DNA of 64,000 nucleotides from assembly GCA_041392805.1 (NCBI GenBank), contig JAWKLJ010000001.1, positions 2,914,001 to 2,978,000 on the forward strand, read 5' to 3'. The notes beneath the pieces were generated by a model. The model searched no databases. It was not told the origin of the DNA and was given only the letters and a program-made list of their open reading frames with translations. The first letter of the stretch is position 1. Every line of letters begins with the position of its first letter. The position numbers were made by a program, and so were the translations under genes. Source of the stretch: Saprospiraceae bacterium (lineage in GTDB: Bacteria; Bacteroidota; Bacteroidia; Chitinophagales; Saprospiraceae). This document shows, in pieces, positions 24,845 through 32,508 of this stretch.

Positions 24845-24983
24845 ATGCATTCATGCTTTGAATGAATCGCACAAGAAATACCATTATTTGTGCACCAAAT
24901 TGTATCATAAAATGTTATATTATGGTACAAAAGCCTTAATATTGATGAGTTGTTAGTGGTGGCAATAAGTAAAAGCCTATCAA

Positions 24984-25229
24984 ATGGAAGAACAAAATAT
25001 TTTAACTCGTATAACACTAAATCCAGCAGTATGTAATGGACGTCCGTCCATTCGTAACATGCGCTTTACAGTAGCTCAAATGCTGGAATTGCTAGCAGCA
25101 GGTATGTCATTTGACGAAATCCTGGAAGATTATCCCTTTATCGAAAAGGAAGATATCGAGGCCTGTCTAATTTATGCTGCCCTTATCGCTAATCCTCAGT
25201 CTATACAACCGCTTGCCTTGGCTAGTTAA
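24984..25229 (+). CDS. DUF433 family antitoxin
   Basis: This 81-residue protein is of the DUF433 type: 'RITLNPAVCNGRPSIRNMRFTVAQMLELLAAGMSFDEILEDYPFIEKEDIEACLIYAA' has the family's winged-helix-like pattern with 'NP.VCnGrP.I+g.R' and 'YP.L...dI.A.L.YAA'. Such proteins act as antitoxin partners of DUF5615 PIN-like toxins. The toxin gene starts 6 bp after the stop codon. The pair is bracketed by att cores. A second, truncated copy of the last third of this gene lies at 25854-25962. Confidence 0.9.
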   Translation: MEEQNILTRITLNPAVCNGRPSIRNMRFTVAQMLELLAAGMSFDEILEDYPFIEKEDIEACLIYAALIANPQSIQPLALAS

Positions 25230-25235
25230 TTATCT

Positions 25236-25598
25236 ATGCTTAGATTTATTGTAGATACGCAATTGCCTCCCAGATTAGCTTATTCATTAAAGGACTTGGG
25301 AGCCGATGCCATCCATACCACGTATTTCGAAAATGGGCATCTGCTTGATGACGGCGAAATTATAAAAATCGCTGCTAAAGAAGACAGAATTGTAGTCACC
25401 AAAGATTCCGATTTTAGAGACTATCTATTATTGAAAGGAAGTCCACCCAGTTTACTTTTGATCAAAACAGGAAACATTCTCAATAAGGACTTAATTCAAC
25501 TGATTCAACAGAATTACATTGCTATTTCTAAGCTATTTGAAGATGGGAATAATATGATCGTAATTGACAGACAAAATATTACAGCATATAGAAGTTAA
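25236..25598 (+). CDS. DUF5615 PIN-like toxin
   Basis: This 120-residue PIN-like domain protein has 'MLRFIVDTQLPPRLAYSLKDLGADAIHTTYFEN' (first acidic residue Asp7), 'LLDDGEIIKIAAKEDRIVVTKDSDFRDYLLLKGSPPSLLLIKTGN', with acidic residues in DDGE and KDSDF forming the expected metal site. Members pair with DUF433 antitoxins and are predicted ribonucleases of type II toxin-antitoxin systems. It forms a bicistron with the preceding antitoxin (6-bp gap). The paired site A5 follows 6 bp after the stop. The final 50 bases of this gene recur alone at 28073-28122. Confidence 0.9.
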   Translation: MLRFIVDTQLPPRLAYSLKDLGADAIHTTYFENGHLLDDGEIIKIAAKEDRIVVTKDSDFRDYLLLKGSPPSLLLIKTGNILNKDLIQLIQQNYIAISKLFEDGNNMIVIDRQNITAYRS

Positions 25599-25604
25599 GA
25601 ATTT

Positions 25605-25624
25605 TGTACCCAACGTAATACCCA
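25605..25624 (+). other. Paired ACCCA site A5 left of the third att core
   Basis: TGTACCCA and TAATACCCA, cores 12 bp apart, directly after the toxin gene and 48 bp before the core at 25673. Confidence 0.55.
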
Positions 25625-25672
25625 ACCAAAAAACCACTCATAACTAACTGACAATCAAAGGCAAAGATACAA

Positions 25673-25689
25673 CCTAGTGGGTCTACAAA
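25673..25689 (+). other. Third att core
   Basis: A further exact copy of CCTAGTGGGTCTACAAA, followed by the same terminator and flank as at 24701 with no substitutions over about 160 bases. Confidence 0.85.
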
Positions 25690-25697
25690 AAAAAAGA

Positions 25698-25738
25698 AAG
25701 CCTTGTAAATTATTGGTTTACAAGGCTTTTGCTTTTTC
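25698..25738 (+). terminator. Rho-independent terminator, second copy
   Basis: The same 12-bp stem AAGCCTTGTAAA/TTTACAAGGCTT as at 24724, with a T-rich tail. Confidence 0.85.
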
Positions 25739-25798
25739 TAGCACTCCTCGCAACTCACTCAATATCAGCACTTTGCTAATTCCCCTGTTTTTATTTTT

Positions 25799-25818
25799 TG
25801 TACCCATTGTTGTACCCA
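25799..25818 (+). other. Paired TGTACCCA site A6
   Basis: Two perfect TGTACCCA copies 12 bp apart, identical in sequence and context to A4, 126 bp right of the third core. Confidence 0.55.
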
Positions 25819-25853
25819 ATGCATTCATGCTTTGAATGAATCGCACAAGAAAT

Positions 25854-25962
25854 CCTGGAAGATTATCCCTTTATCGAAAAGGAAGATATCGAGGCCTGTC
25901 TAATTTATGCTGCTCTCATCGCTAATCCTCAGTCTATACAACCACTTGCTTTAGCTAGCTGA
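25854..25962 (+). pseudogene. Remnant of a second DUF433 antitoxin (3' third only)
   Basis: These 109 bases match 25121-25229 with about seven substitutions and keep the frame up to a stop (TGA). The 5' two-thirds are missing. The left junction is a fusion of 'GAAAT' in the upstream flank (24872-24876 in the intact copy) with 'GAAAT' inside the gene, so a deletion across a 5-bp microhomology explains it. Confidence 0.85.
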
Positions 25963-26020
25963 CCATATTTGCATAGTCGGTCTTTAGCGTTCTTCCTGTT
26001 TCCAGGTACAACCCTAGGGG

Positions 26021-26866
26021 CTATCTCACCGCCTCCGCTGCCTGCTTCGTATCCGTAAACTGCTGGAAAGCCGTGATCTTACCATACTTGAGCGTCCACA
26101 AATGGGCCGTTTGGGAGTCGATCGTCTTGCCCGTCGTTTTGTGTTTGGCCTGGTAGCGCAAGGTAGCCAGCACCATGTCGTTGGTCATATCGTGCAGTTG
26201 GATGCCGGCCAGGTTCCAGTATTCCCATTCGGCGCCGATGCGGGCAAAAACGCCATTCAGTACCGCCTCTGGCCCGATGTAGGGGTTGTTGTCCGCATAT
26301 AAGAAATTCTCGGCCTCGTTCCACACGATGTCGGCATCCATGACGGCCAGTACGGCCGGTACATCGCCTTTGGCAAATGCCTGGTACAGCCCGTCCACCA
26401 CGGCCACGTTTTCTGAAGGGGGGAGTGGGGCTAGTACAGACTTGGCGATTTTCCACTGGTCTTTGTCTTTGATCATCGTGTTTGCGTAGGCCCCTTTTCT
26501 CTGGATTTCAATATCATAGACGATGGTTCTGCCGTAAACTTCGTAAGTACCCTGAGCCACCCAGGCGCGGTCGGCATCCGACCAGGTAAGTCCTGTTTGT
26601 TTGAGCAGCAGGGTGGTTTTTTTGGAATGGAACTCCTGGGTAAAATAGTCGGCGATTTTGTCACTGCCCGTCATTTCTTTGCCATTTTCGTCAATGCGGA
26701 CGGCATATTCCGAGTACATTTTCCGGATGGTTTCGATGTCGCGCTGATTATAGGCGGTCATGAAGTTGCGGGCAAAGTCCTGCATGTCGTCTTCATCATT
26801 TCTCGATGGGGTTTTCTGATTGGACGTTGCGCTGCTGAGCGCTGTGAAAAAAAGGATATTTCTCAT
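26021..26866 (-). CDS. Protein with two SnoaL/NTF2-like domains
   Basis: This 281-residue protein has a short hydrophobic N-terminus (MRNILFFTALSSATS). An NTF2-like DUF4440-type domain (about 28-150; FARNFMTAYNQRDIETIRKMYSEYAVRID, VYDIEIQRKGAYANTMIKDKDQWKIAKSV) precedes a SnoaL/ketosteroid-isomerase-like domain (about 155-275; VVDGLYQAFAKGDVPAVLAVMDADIVWNEAENF, LRYQAKHKTTGKTIDSQTAHLWTLKYGKITAFQQFTDT). The second domain is typical of SnoaL-like proteins whose substrates are mostly unknown. GC content is higher than in the island. It lies between the two halves of a broken toxin-antitoxin remnant, so it arrived with a later insertion. It is intact, and the substrate cannot be predicted. Confidence 0.75.
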   Translation of the reverse strand: MRNILFFTALSSATSNQKTPSRNDEDDMQDFARNFMTAYNQRDIETIRKMYSEYAVRIDENGKEMTGSDKIADYFTQEFHSKKTTLLLKQTGLTWSDADRAWVAQGTYEVYGRTIVYDIEIQRKGAYANTMIKDKDQWKIAKSVLAPLPPSENVAVVDGLYQAFAKGDVPAVLAVMDADIVWNEAENFLYADNNPYIGPEAVLNGVFARIGAEWEYWNLAGIQLHDMTNDMVLATLRYQAKHKTTGKTIDSQTAHLWTLKYGKITAFQQFTDTKQAAEAVR

Positions 26867-26889
26867 AACTTCTTTAATGGTTTAAGTGA

Positions 26890-27196
26890 GTTTAAAAATT
26901 GGTAAAAGGAGTGTTTATAGTTGAATCCGGAAGGGTAAATAGCCAGCGTAGGTTTGATGAAGGCAGCGGCTTTTTCGTACTGCCCAAAAGCCGTTTCGGC
27001 GAAGGCCAGATTAACATAGGCCAAGAAGAAATTCGGTCTGTTTTCACGGCTGCTTTCATCCCGTCAAAATAGTCGGGGATGTTTGCGTTCTCGACTGCCT
27101 GGAGGGCTTTGAGGTGTTAAATACAAACAAGGTGGTGCAAAGCATGGTCAATCGCAAGCATTGACGTAGTTGGAATTGGTGAAGTAGCTTTCTCAT
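26890..27196 (-). pseudogene. Degraded TPR-like secreted protein
   Basis: On the minus strand an ATG at 27196 opens a signal-peptide-like MRKLLHQFQLRQCLRLTMLC. The frame then shifts to LKALQAVENANIPDYFDGMKAAV and shifts again to NFFLAYVNLAFAETAFGQYEKAAAF, which looks like a tetratricopeptide segment. Two frameshifts and probably an internal deletion have destroyed the gene. It is immediately upstream of the two-domain SnoaL-like gene on the same strand, so the pair may once have been an operon. Confidence 0.6.
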
Positions 27197-27239
27197 TTTT
27201 TTTGTTTATTGATGCACGATAGGAGATGATCCTTGGGAG

Positions 27240-27680
27240 CTAATCAGCGTAACTATTTAGCGTAATTTGCGCCGGTTTGAATCGGATGTCCAGGTCTTTG
27301 ATCGCTAGCTCATTTCGGTAAACGATCTTGGCATCGCCTTCCGGTTGCTGATGGTTGAGCATCAAAGTAATATCCGATGTAGGATAGCTTTCGCTGGTTA
27401 AAAGGTAGTTTTTGCCATGTAATCCCTTGACCGTTGCTGCCTTGAAAATGCCTTCTGCCACATCTTCCACGTCCACGATGGCCCAATCGACATTCTGGTC
27501 GTATAACATTTGAAAGAATGGGTTCGGAGCGATCTTATTTTTTAACAGATACTGAAGGCCCATCGAAGTAGAATCTTCCCTTTGGGACAATGCTTTTCCC
27601 AATACCCCAACCGGAGAAACGGTCACAATTTCGAAGTTCAGAGCAGGATGATCGGCAATGAAACGTTAGACGGTTTTCAT
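27240..27680 (-). pseudogene. Truncated NAD(P)-binding SDR/NmrA-like protein
   Basis: From an ATG at 27680 the frame reads MKTV, then a stop (TAA), then RFIADHPALNFEIVTVSPVGVLGKALSQ and on to the end. The middle and C-terminal part resembles extended SDR/dihydroflavonol-reductase-like proteins: 'vtVsPvGVlGkal', 'VDVEDVAEGIFKAATVKGLHGKNYLLTSESYPTSDI'. The whole N-terminal Rossmann half, with the cofactor-binding glycines and the YxxxK site, is missing. A shorter frame starting at a downstream ATG remains open (127 codons), but a functional enzyme is not expected. Confidence 0.7.
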
Positions 27681-28072
27681 ATTATTTATGCTTTAAAGAA
27701 AAACTGATTTACAAATACTTGATTCAAACTGAATAAGTAACTCTCAAAGGCAAAATTAAGTGCTATTGCCAGCAGCGGCAACCGCATCATGATGTGGAAG
27801 GGGTATGGATCTTGCTTAGCTATTCAAAGTTGCTTTTGCAGGTTTGAATCAATACTACGGATGCCAAATTTATTTGATATTTCGGGGTTATCGTCGTAGT
27901 TGTGAATTCCGCTAAACTACCCCCATCCTTCCCGAACTTTTGTGGAACACAGTGAGGACGCGTTTATGGGTTTTTAGAAAACCCCAAGGATGTAAATCTT
28001 CAGATAAAGTTGGACACCATCTGGGGAAACTCAAGAGATAGGTTTTTATCTATATTGTAAGCATCAGAAAAG

Positions 28073-28122
28073 GGGAATAATATGATCGTAATTGACAGAC
28101 AAAATATTACAGCATATAGAAG
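28073..28122 (+). pseudogene. Remnant of a second DUF5615 toxin (last 50 bases)
   Basis: Fifty bases are identical to 25545-25594, the 3' end of the intact toxin. Together with the antitoxin remnant at 25854 this marks a second toxin-antitoxin copy split by about 2.1 kb of unrelated sequence. The rest of 27681-28143 shows no feature I recognise. Confidence 0.85.
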
Positions 28123-28143
28123 CACGATGTGGTGATTAAAAAA

Positions 28144-28734
28144 TCACTTTCTTGAGAACTGAATAAGGCCAGTATAATCCCCTTTATCCGCAGCGCGAAG
28201 AGCATCAATATATTCTTTCCTACTTTCATTTTGATCTATTGTCTGGCTTCCCCAAGTAAATGGTTTTTTATTCAAAGCTTCAATCAAAATATCTCCCATC
28301 AAACGAGAATGCCTGCCATTTCCGTTTGGAAAAAGATGTATAGAAACAAGTCGGTGTTTAAAACGAATGGCAATTTCATCTGGCGGATAAACATCATTTT
28401 CAATCCAGTATTTACAATCATTCATCAGATTGTGAACTTCTTGTCTTATCCTATAATAAACTACACCGATATTTTTGTTCGTCAGTCTATAACTTCCTGC
28501 CCAACGCCAGACATTATTGAACATTTTTTCATGAACTAGGTTAACAAATTCTTCAGATAAGATAGTTTCAACGGCTGGAGCTTTTCTTAACGTCCATTCA
28601 ATCGCTTCTTCGATATTTTGTTGCTCGAATTCATCCAATTCCCCCATTGTGCTGATGGATTTTATTTTTAATCCAGCTTTTTCCTCTTCACTAATAGGAG
28701 TTTGCCCTTTTGTGTATTCCAGTTCTAGTCCCAT
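28144..28734 (-). CDS. Fic family protein, mobile mystery protein B
   Basis: This 196-residue Fic-fold protein has the active-site motif HLFPNGNGRHSRL (residues 133-145), the HxFx(D/N)GNGRxxR pattern of AMP-transferring Fic enzymes. The flanking helices RFKHRLVSI and the N-terminal part (GLKIKSISTMGELDEFEQQNIEEAIEW) match the mobile mystery protein B family. These proteins occur with an XRE-type partner (protein A) on mobile DNA and probably form a toxin-antitoxin-like pair. Here the usual Asp of the Fic motif is Asn, as in other members. The gene overlaps the upstream partner by 10 bp, suggesting coupling. The target is unknown. Confidence 0.88.
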   Translation of the reverse strand: MGLELEYTKGQTPISEEEKAGLKIKSISTMGELDEFEQQNIEEAIEWTLRKAPAVETILSEEFVNLVHEKMFNNVWRWAGSYRLTNKNIGVVYYRIRQEVHNLMNDCKYWIENDVYPPDEIAIRFKHRLVSIHLFPNGNGRHSRLMGDILIEALNKKPFTWGSQTIDQNESRKEYIDALRAADKGDYTGLIQFSRK

Positions 28735-29189
28735 AGGTACTTAGGCATTTCATTGATGATCTGCTGTGTCTTTTCATCAATAGCTCTTTTTAATTCTTCT
28801 TTAGACACAGCCTGGTCCTCCAAGTGCATAGATTGTGATGTACGCATGACGATTTCAGTAGCCATTTGGCTAGCACGTTTTTCAATTGTTTTTTGTAGGG
28901 TTTCGCCTCTGGGGAGAAACCCATAAACAAGCTGCATATCTAAAGCAGCAGCCGTTTCCCTTAAAGCATTAATCGTAATCGAGCCATCTTTTTCTCGACG
29001 TTCAATATCCTTCGCTCCTTGAGGCGAAATATTCAACTTTTTCCCTAACTGCTTTAAAGACATACCTAGCGCAACACGAATAGCATTAACCCACCCAGCA
29101 TTTGGCGGAGAAGAGGCTTTCAATTGAGAAAAAGTAGCTATTTTTTTATCAATTTGAGCAAGCAGTAATTTTTTCTGTTGCTTTTTCAT
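28725..29189 (-). CDS. XRE-family regulator, mobile mystery protein A
   Basis: This 154-residue protein has a clear lambda-repressor-type HTH (about 36-85): GWVNAIRVALGMSLKQLGKKLNISPQGAKDIERREKDGSITINALRETAAALDMQLVYGF. The sequence matches mobile mystery protein A. The C-terminal helical part (KRASQMATEIVMRTSQ) may bind the Fic partner. It is the first gene of the pair. Its promoter is flanked by an inverted repeat TAAAGATAT...ATATCTTTA, the layout of an autoregulated antitoxin. The antitoxin role is inferred. Confidence 0.88.
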   Translation of the reverse strand: MKKQQKKLLLAQIDKKIATFSQLKASSPPNAGWVNAIRVALGMSLKQLGKKLNISPQGAKDIERREKDGSITINALRETAAALDMQLVYGFLPRGETLQKTIEKRASQMATEIVMRTSQSMHLEDQAVSKEELKRAIDEKTQQIINEMPKYLWD

Positions 29190-29245
29190 AAAGATATGCT
29201 TTTAAAATTTTATACAAAATTAAAGAAATATCTTTATTTTATCAA
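29189..29245 (-). promoter_or_regulatory. Promoter and candidate operator of the mobile mystery A/B pair
   Basis: On the minus strand TTG (29245-29243), 20 bases, TAATTTTG (29222-29215). The inverted repeat TAAAGATAT (29189-29197) and ATATCTTTA (29228-29236) brackets the -7 box and touches the start codon. Confidence 0.7.
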
Positions 29246-29478
29246 AATATTTTAAAGATTAAACTTTAAAAAGAAACAAAATTCTAAATCTATACCGTAC
29301 GCTGTCCCCCCACCCTGCCGGAAGGTTGAATTCCTGTAGGTAGGAAAAACAAGGACCATCTGGTGAAAAGCCAAATTGCTCTTCGCCCTCTTCTACTAAG
29401 TAAGAGGACATAATTAAGCATCATAAGATGAGGGAGCTATTTTTTTCATAGGCGAGGCAAAAATGACGCGCATATCTC

Positions 29479-29520
29479 GATCCCGCCGAAGGGTAATCTT
29501 TAGATCGGGAGCCCAGCTAC
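29479..29520 (+). repeat. Dispersed 42-bp repeat, copy 1
   Basis: ATCCCGCCGAAGGGTAATCT and the bases following it, to GCTAC, recur in inverted orientation at 32219-32260 with about three differences. The whole interval 29246-29916 has otherwise no gene I can support; a 63-codon frame at 29581 lacks protein character. Confidence 0.75.
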
Positions 29521-29916
29521 GCAAGGAATTTTTAACGAAGCATATGGGAAAAAGAGCCCCTCAGAAATGTATGGATAATTGTGTACACTTACTTAAAGAA
29601 GGAAAGAAATACAGTAATCGGTAAAAGGGATAAAAACAACAGGAGATATACCAAAGGTATTTTTGTAACCAAATTTGGCTTGAAACCTTTTATACATTTG
29701 TTCGATATTAGGAGTATGCAGGATTTTTATTGCATAAAATTACTATGGATGCATTCAAACCGACATCAATAGCTATCGCGCATGCTTGGGCAGGCCTCAA
29801 TTACCTCCCAAACATGTGATTAATGTAACTTTTTGCAGGAATTGTGTAATACTTTCCAGGGGGTAAAGGAATACCTTTATGTTGTCAAAAATTCTTGATA
29901 ACATAAAATCATTACA

Positions 29917-30237
29917 ATGAAAAAGTTAAGGTTGCCTATAATGACCGTACTCTTCCTAATGTCATTTGTTCCTTCCCAATTGAGTGCGGTATCGGGAACT
30001 AACGCTACTTCCGATCCAATAAATAGGCCCGTCGAATCGACACAAGCGGAAGTTTTAATTACCCGATTAGACGAGATCAAAACAATGTCTAAGTCGGAGT
30101 TGAGCAGTACTCAGAAAAAAGCATTGCGCAAAGAAGTGCGTGGGATAAAACACGAACTTAAACAAAAGACGCAAGGTGTATATCTTTCCGTCGGAGCCAT
30201 CATTGTTATTGCATTGCTACTGATCCTTTTGCTTTAA
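29917..30237 (+). CDS. Small exported protein with C-terminal membrane helix
   Basis: This 106-residue protein has a signal peptide (MKKLRLPIMTVLFLMSFVPSQLSA), a charged helical middle (EVLITRLDEIKTMSKSELSSTQKKALRKEVRGIKHELKQKTQ) and a C-terminal hydrophobic helix (YLSVGAIIVIALLLILLL). Similar small proteins are frequent in Bacteroidota, often next to other small membrane proteins, as here. The function is unknown. A role in envelope stress or as a membrane-tethered peptide is possible but not shown by the sequence. Confidence 0.75.
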   Translation: MKKLRLPIMTVLFLMSFVPSQLSAVSGTNATSDPINRPVESTQAEVLITRLDEIKTMSKSELSSTQKKALRKEVRGIKHELKQKTQGVYLSVGAIIVIALLLILLL

Positions 30238-30375
30238 TACATGCTCACCGAAGCTTTTGGCACTTAATTTAGTCCCTGATCCTATGATTGGGGACAGAGA
30301 CCAAACCATTTAAAATCATTCCCTCTCTGACCATTTTTGCCATCACAAAGATGGCCAAAGAACTAAATCATTATC

Positions 30376-30561
30376 ATGTCATTATTAAATATTATTGTGT
30401 TATTGGTAGTTGTCGGTGTTATTCTCTGGCTAGTGAACAACTACTTTCCGATGGATAACAAAATCAAAAGAATCCTTAATGCGGTCGTGGTGATTGCCGT
30501 CATCCTGTGGCTGCTCCAGGCATTCGGACTTTTGGATTCTTTGCAGAAAATCACTTTTTAA
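30376..30561 (+). CDS. Thivi_2564 family small membrane protein
   Basis: This 61-residue protein consists of two hydrophobic helices, MSLLNIIVLLVVVGVILWLVNNY and ILNAVVVIAVILWLLQAFGLL, joined by the short polar turn FPMDNKIKR. The pattern 'LLWLVN.Y.PMD.KIK.ILN.VVVI.VVLWLL' is that of the Thivi_2564 family of small membrane proteins, whose function is unknown. It lies 138 bp after another small membrane protein on the same strand. Confidence 0.88.
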   Translation: MSLLNIIVLLVVVGVILWLVNNYFPMDNKIKRILNAVVVIAVILWLLQAFGLLDSLQKITF

Positions 30562-30728
30562 TTAGTAAGTCGTAGTCTGTTGTGCTGATAAATACTAAAA
30601 GTAACAAAATAGTAAGCGAATCCATCCACAATACTGGACAAAAAGAGGTGAGAGGTCAGCGTATGTTGGAGTGTTTGTATAATGACAATTCTTCCAATTT
30701 GATGTAATTTGATTCTCATTCATTTTTC

Positions 30729-30773
30729 AGCTGTTTAGGGCTTTCTTTTTTCTGATTGCCATCCTAAACAGCT
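30729..30773. terminator. Bidirectional terminator hairpin
   Basis: AGCTGTTTAGG (30729-30739) pairs with CCTAAACAGCT (30763-30773) and is followed by a T-run. It separates the convergent small membrane protein and cupin genes. Confidence 0.8.
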
Positions 30774-30793
30774 TTTTTATTTTGAATCAAGTT

Positions 30794-31153
30794 TTATAAG
30801 CGTTCACCTTCGTAGCCGCTTTTGATAATAGTGCTTAACATTTTGAACCTCACCTTAGCTATTATCGTGTTGGTGGAATGAGCAGGAATAATGATAGCTT
30901 GGCCAGTTTCAAGCAAATGAGGCTGATCATTGATAATAATTTCCGCTGCTCCTTCTATGACCTGAATGAAAGCATCGAAAGGAGATTTTTTTCCCGTCAT
31001 TGTCACCCCTTCATCATAGGAGATAACGGAAATATTACCGGTATTTTTTCTAAAAACAGGATGGATTACTACCGAATTGGGAAGGTATTCAAGAAGGTCT
31101 ACCAGCTTATAAGTTTTCGATTTTTTCAGTTCATCATTTCCCATGTTGATCAT
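30794..31153 (-). CDS. Cupin-domain protein
   Basis: This 119-residue single cupin barrel reads 'SVISYDEGVTMTGKKSPFDAFIQVIEGAAEIIINDQPHLLETGQAIIIPAHSTNTIIAKVRFKMLSTII'. The first cupin motif lacks the usual His residues (TGKKSPFDAF), and the second keeps one His (PAHSTNTI), so metal binding is doubtful and a sensory or binding role is possible. The gene is downstream of an AraC-type regulator on the same strand, with a repeat-derived hairpin between them. It may be a small-molecule binding partner of that regulator, but this is context only. Confidence 0.85.
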   Translation of the reverse strand: MINMGNDELKKSKTYKLVDLLEYLPNSVVIHPVFRKNTGNISVISYDEGVTMTGKKSPFDAFIQVIEGAAEIIINDQPHLLETGQAIIIPAHSTNTIIAKVRFKMLSTIIKSGYEGERL

Positions 31154-31168
31154 TTAGCGCATGTTTAC

Positions 31169-31217
31169 GCTATCCGAAGTTATTCCAGGAAATTGGCTGG
31201 GTTAAACTTCGGATAGC
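31169..31217. repeat. Repeat-associated hairpin upstream of the cupin gene
   Basis: GCTATCCGAAGTT (31169-31181) and its exact complement AACTTCGGATAGC (31205-31217). The surrounding block 31151-31244 recurs at 31984-32106 with a 23-28 bp insertion. Confidence 0.75.
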
Positions 31218-31379
31218 TACGGTCCGGATTATTAATTCATTTAAGTTACAGTGTATCTAATTAGGTTGGCATTCGTTTACTTTGGGGTTACTAGCAGTAG
31301 GATAAGATCCTGGTTGATACAAAGATGAGTCTAATTTATCGTAAGGGTATTACACCTTTAAAACCGTTTCTTACACATA

Positions 31380-31940
31380 TCACATATCTTCCAAGTTTTT
31401 ATTTCGTTTCAGTTTCAATTTTTTGTAAAAGGAAGGAGTCAGGCCGGTAATTTTCTTGAACTGGTTTGATAAGTGCGCAGGACTGCTATAATCAAGCTTA
31501 TAGGAAATTTCGGTAAGATTGAGTTCATCATAAAGGATTAATTCCTTTACCCTTTCAATCTTGTGAAGGATTATAAATTGCTGTAGGGTGATCCCTTTGA
31601 CTTCGGAGAATGTATTCGCCAGATAGGTATAATCATAGCCTAATTTTTTACTTATGTAATCTGAATAATTCACTTTAGGAAATTCATCTGAATAGTGGAT
31701 CATTTCAATCACTATACTTTTGATTTTTTCAATCAAGATGGCCTTACTATCGTCCAAAACCTCAAGGCCTGAATCCAAGAGGTTTTTCTTAAACTGATCA
31801 CGCTGCTCTTGAGTGATATCCTCCAAAATTTCTACCATACCCAGATCAACTACAACATAATGTAGGCCCAGCTTTTGCAATTCCTCCTTAACCATCATTT
31901 TGCATCGAAGACTAACCATGTATTTGATGTATAGTTTCAT
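31380..31940 (-). CDS. AraC-family transcriptional regulator
   Basis: The C-terminal AraC-type double HTH (about 90-180) reads 'SDYISKKLGYDYTYLANTFSEVKGITLQQFIILHKIERVKELILYDELNLTEISYKLDYSSPAHLSNQFKKITGLTPSFYKKLK'. The 85-residue N-terminal part is short (CKMMVKEELQKLGLHYVVVDLGMVEILEDIT) and lacks a cupin, as in a group of Bacteroidota regulators. The nearby separate cupin gene could supply the ligand-binding function. The flanks of this gene are duplicated at 31984-32106 and 32366-32508, including a short fragment of its own coding sequence. Confidence 0.88.
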   Translation of the reverse strand: MKLYIKYMVSLRCKMMVKEELQKLGLHYVVVDLGMVEILEDITQEQRDQFKKNLLDSGLEVLDDSKAILIEKIKSIVIEMIHYSDEFPKVNYSDYISKKLGYDYTYLANTFSEVKGITLQQFIILHKIERVKELILYDELNLTEISYKLDYSSPAHLSNQFKKITGLTPSFYKKLKLKRNKNLEDM

Positions 31941-31983
31941 GCTGTTTTTCTTGAATGTAATTGATGTTATTTATCCAGTTCGT

Positions 31984-32508
31984 CATTTAGCGCATGTTTG
32001 TGCTATCCGAATAGCATAATTAGTGCGCTAGCCATCCGAAATTATTCCAGGAAATTGGCCGGGTTAAACTTCGGATAGCTGCGGTCCGGATTATTAATTT
32101 ATTTAAGGGTTCGGTGAAGAATAACTTGTCCAATTGATGCTGATCTTTTGCCACTGCACTTCACGCAATTGTATCCAGTCGGCACAATTGCCTCAACACA
32201 ACTGGTACGGGACAGGCAGTAGCTAGGCTCCTGATCTAAAGATTACCCTTCGGCGGGATAAAGGTATCTGCGCTTCCGTTAGTATGAGACGCCTTATTCA
32301 GCGACAAAAACGCTAGCCTGAAGTAAGTAATCTATTTTTCGCTGAACCCTAAAAGATTCCTCAGGTCACTGCGAGTGGGATAAAATCTTGGTTGACACAA
32401 AGATAAGCCTAATTTATGGTAAGGGCCTTACACCTTTAAGACCATTTCTTACATATATCACATGTTTTCCAAAACTGCTACTACACCCAGATCAATTACA
32501 ACATAGAA
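31984..32508 (-). repeat. Degenerate duplicate of the AraC-gene flanks
   Basis: 31984-32106 repeats 31151-31244. 32366-32470 repeats 31288-31389. 32471-32508 repeats a piece of the AraC coding region (31826-31862). The duplicate carries no intact gene. The inverted copy of the 42-bp dispersed repeat (32219-32260) lies inside it. No other feature is seen up to 32667. Confidence 0.8.

Larger units (their letters stand above)
24701..25689 (+). mobile_element. att-flanked mini-unit carrying only a toxin-antitoxin pair
   Basis: Between the identical 17-bp cores at 24701 and 25673 lie a terminator hairpin, paired site A4, a DUF433 antitoxin, a DUF5615 toxin and paired site A5. No integrase is present. 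The organisation, core-arm-cargo-arm-core, is that of a cis-mobilisable element. Tandem duplication of a chromosomal segment is the simpler alternative. Confidence 0.55.

Noticed and set aside
27240..27626. Intact short NAD(P)-binding protein
   Set aside because: The cofactor-binding half is missing and an in-frame stop lies upstream, so it is listed as a pseudogene.
29581..29772. 63-codon frame in the gap after the mobile mystery genes
   Set aside because: No protein-like composition, promoter or neighbour supports it.
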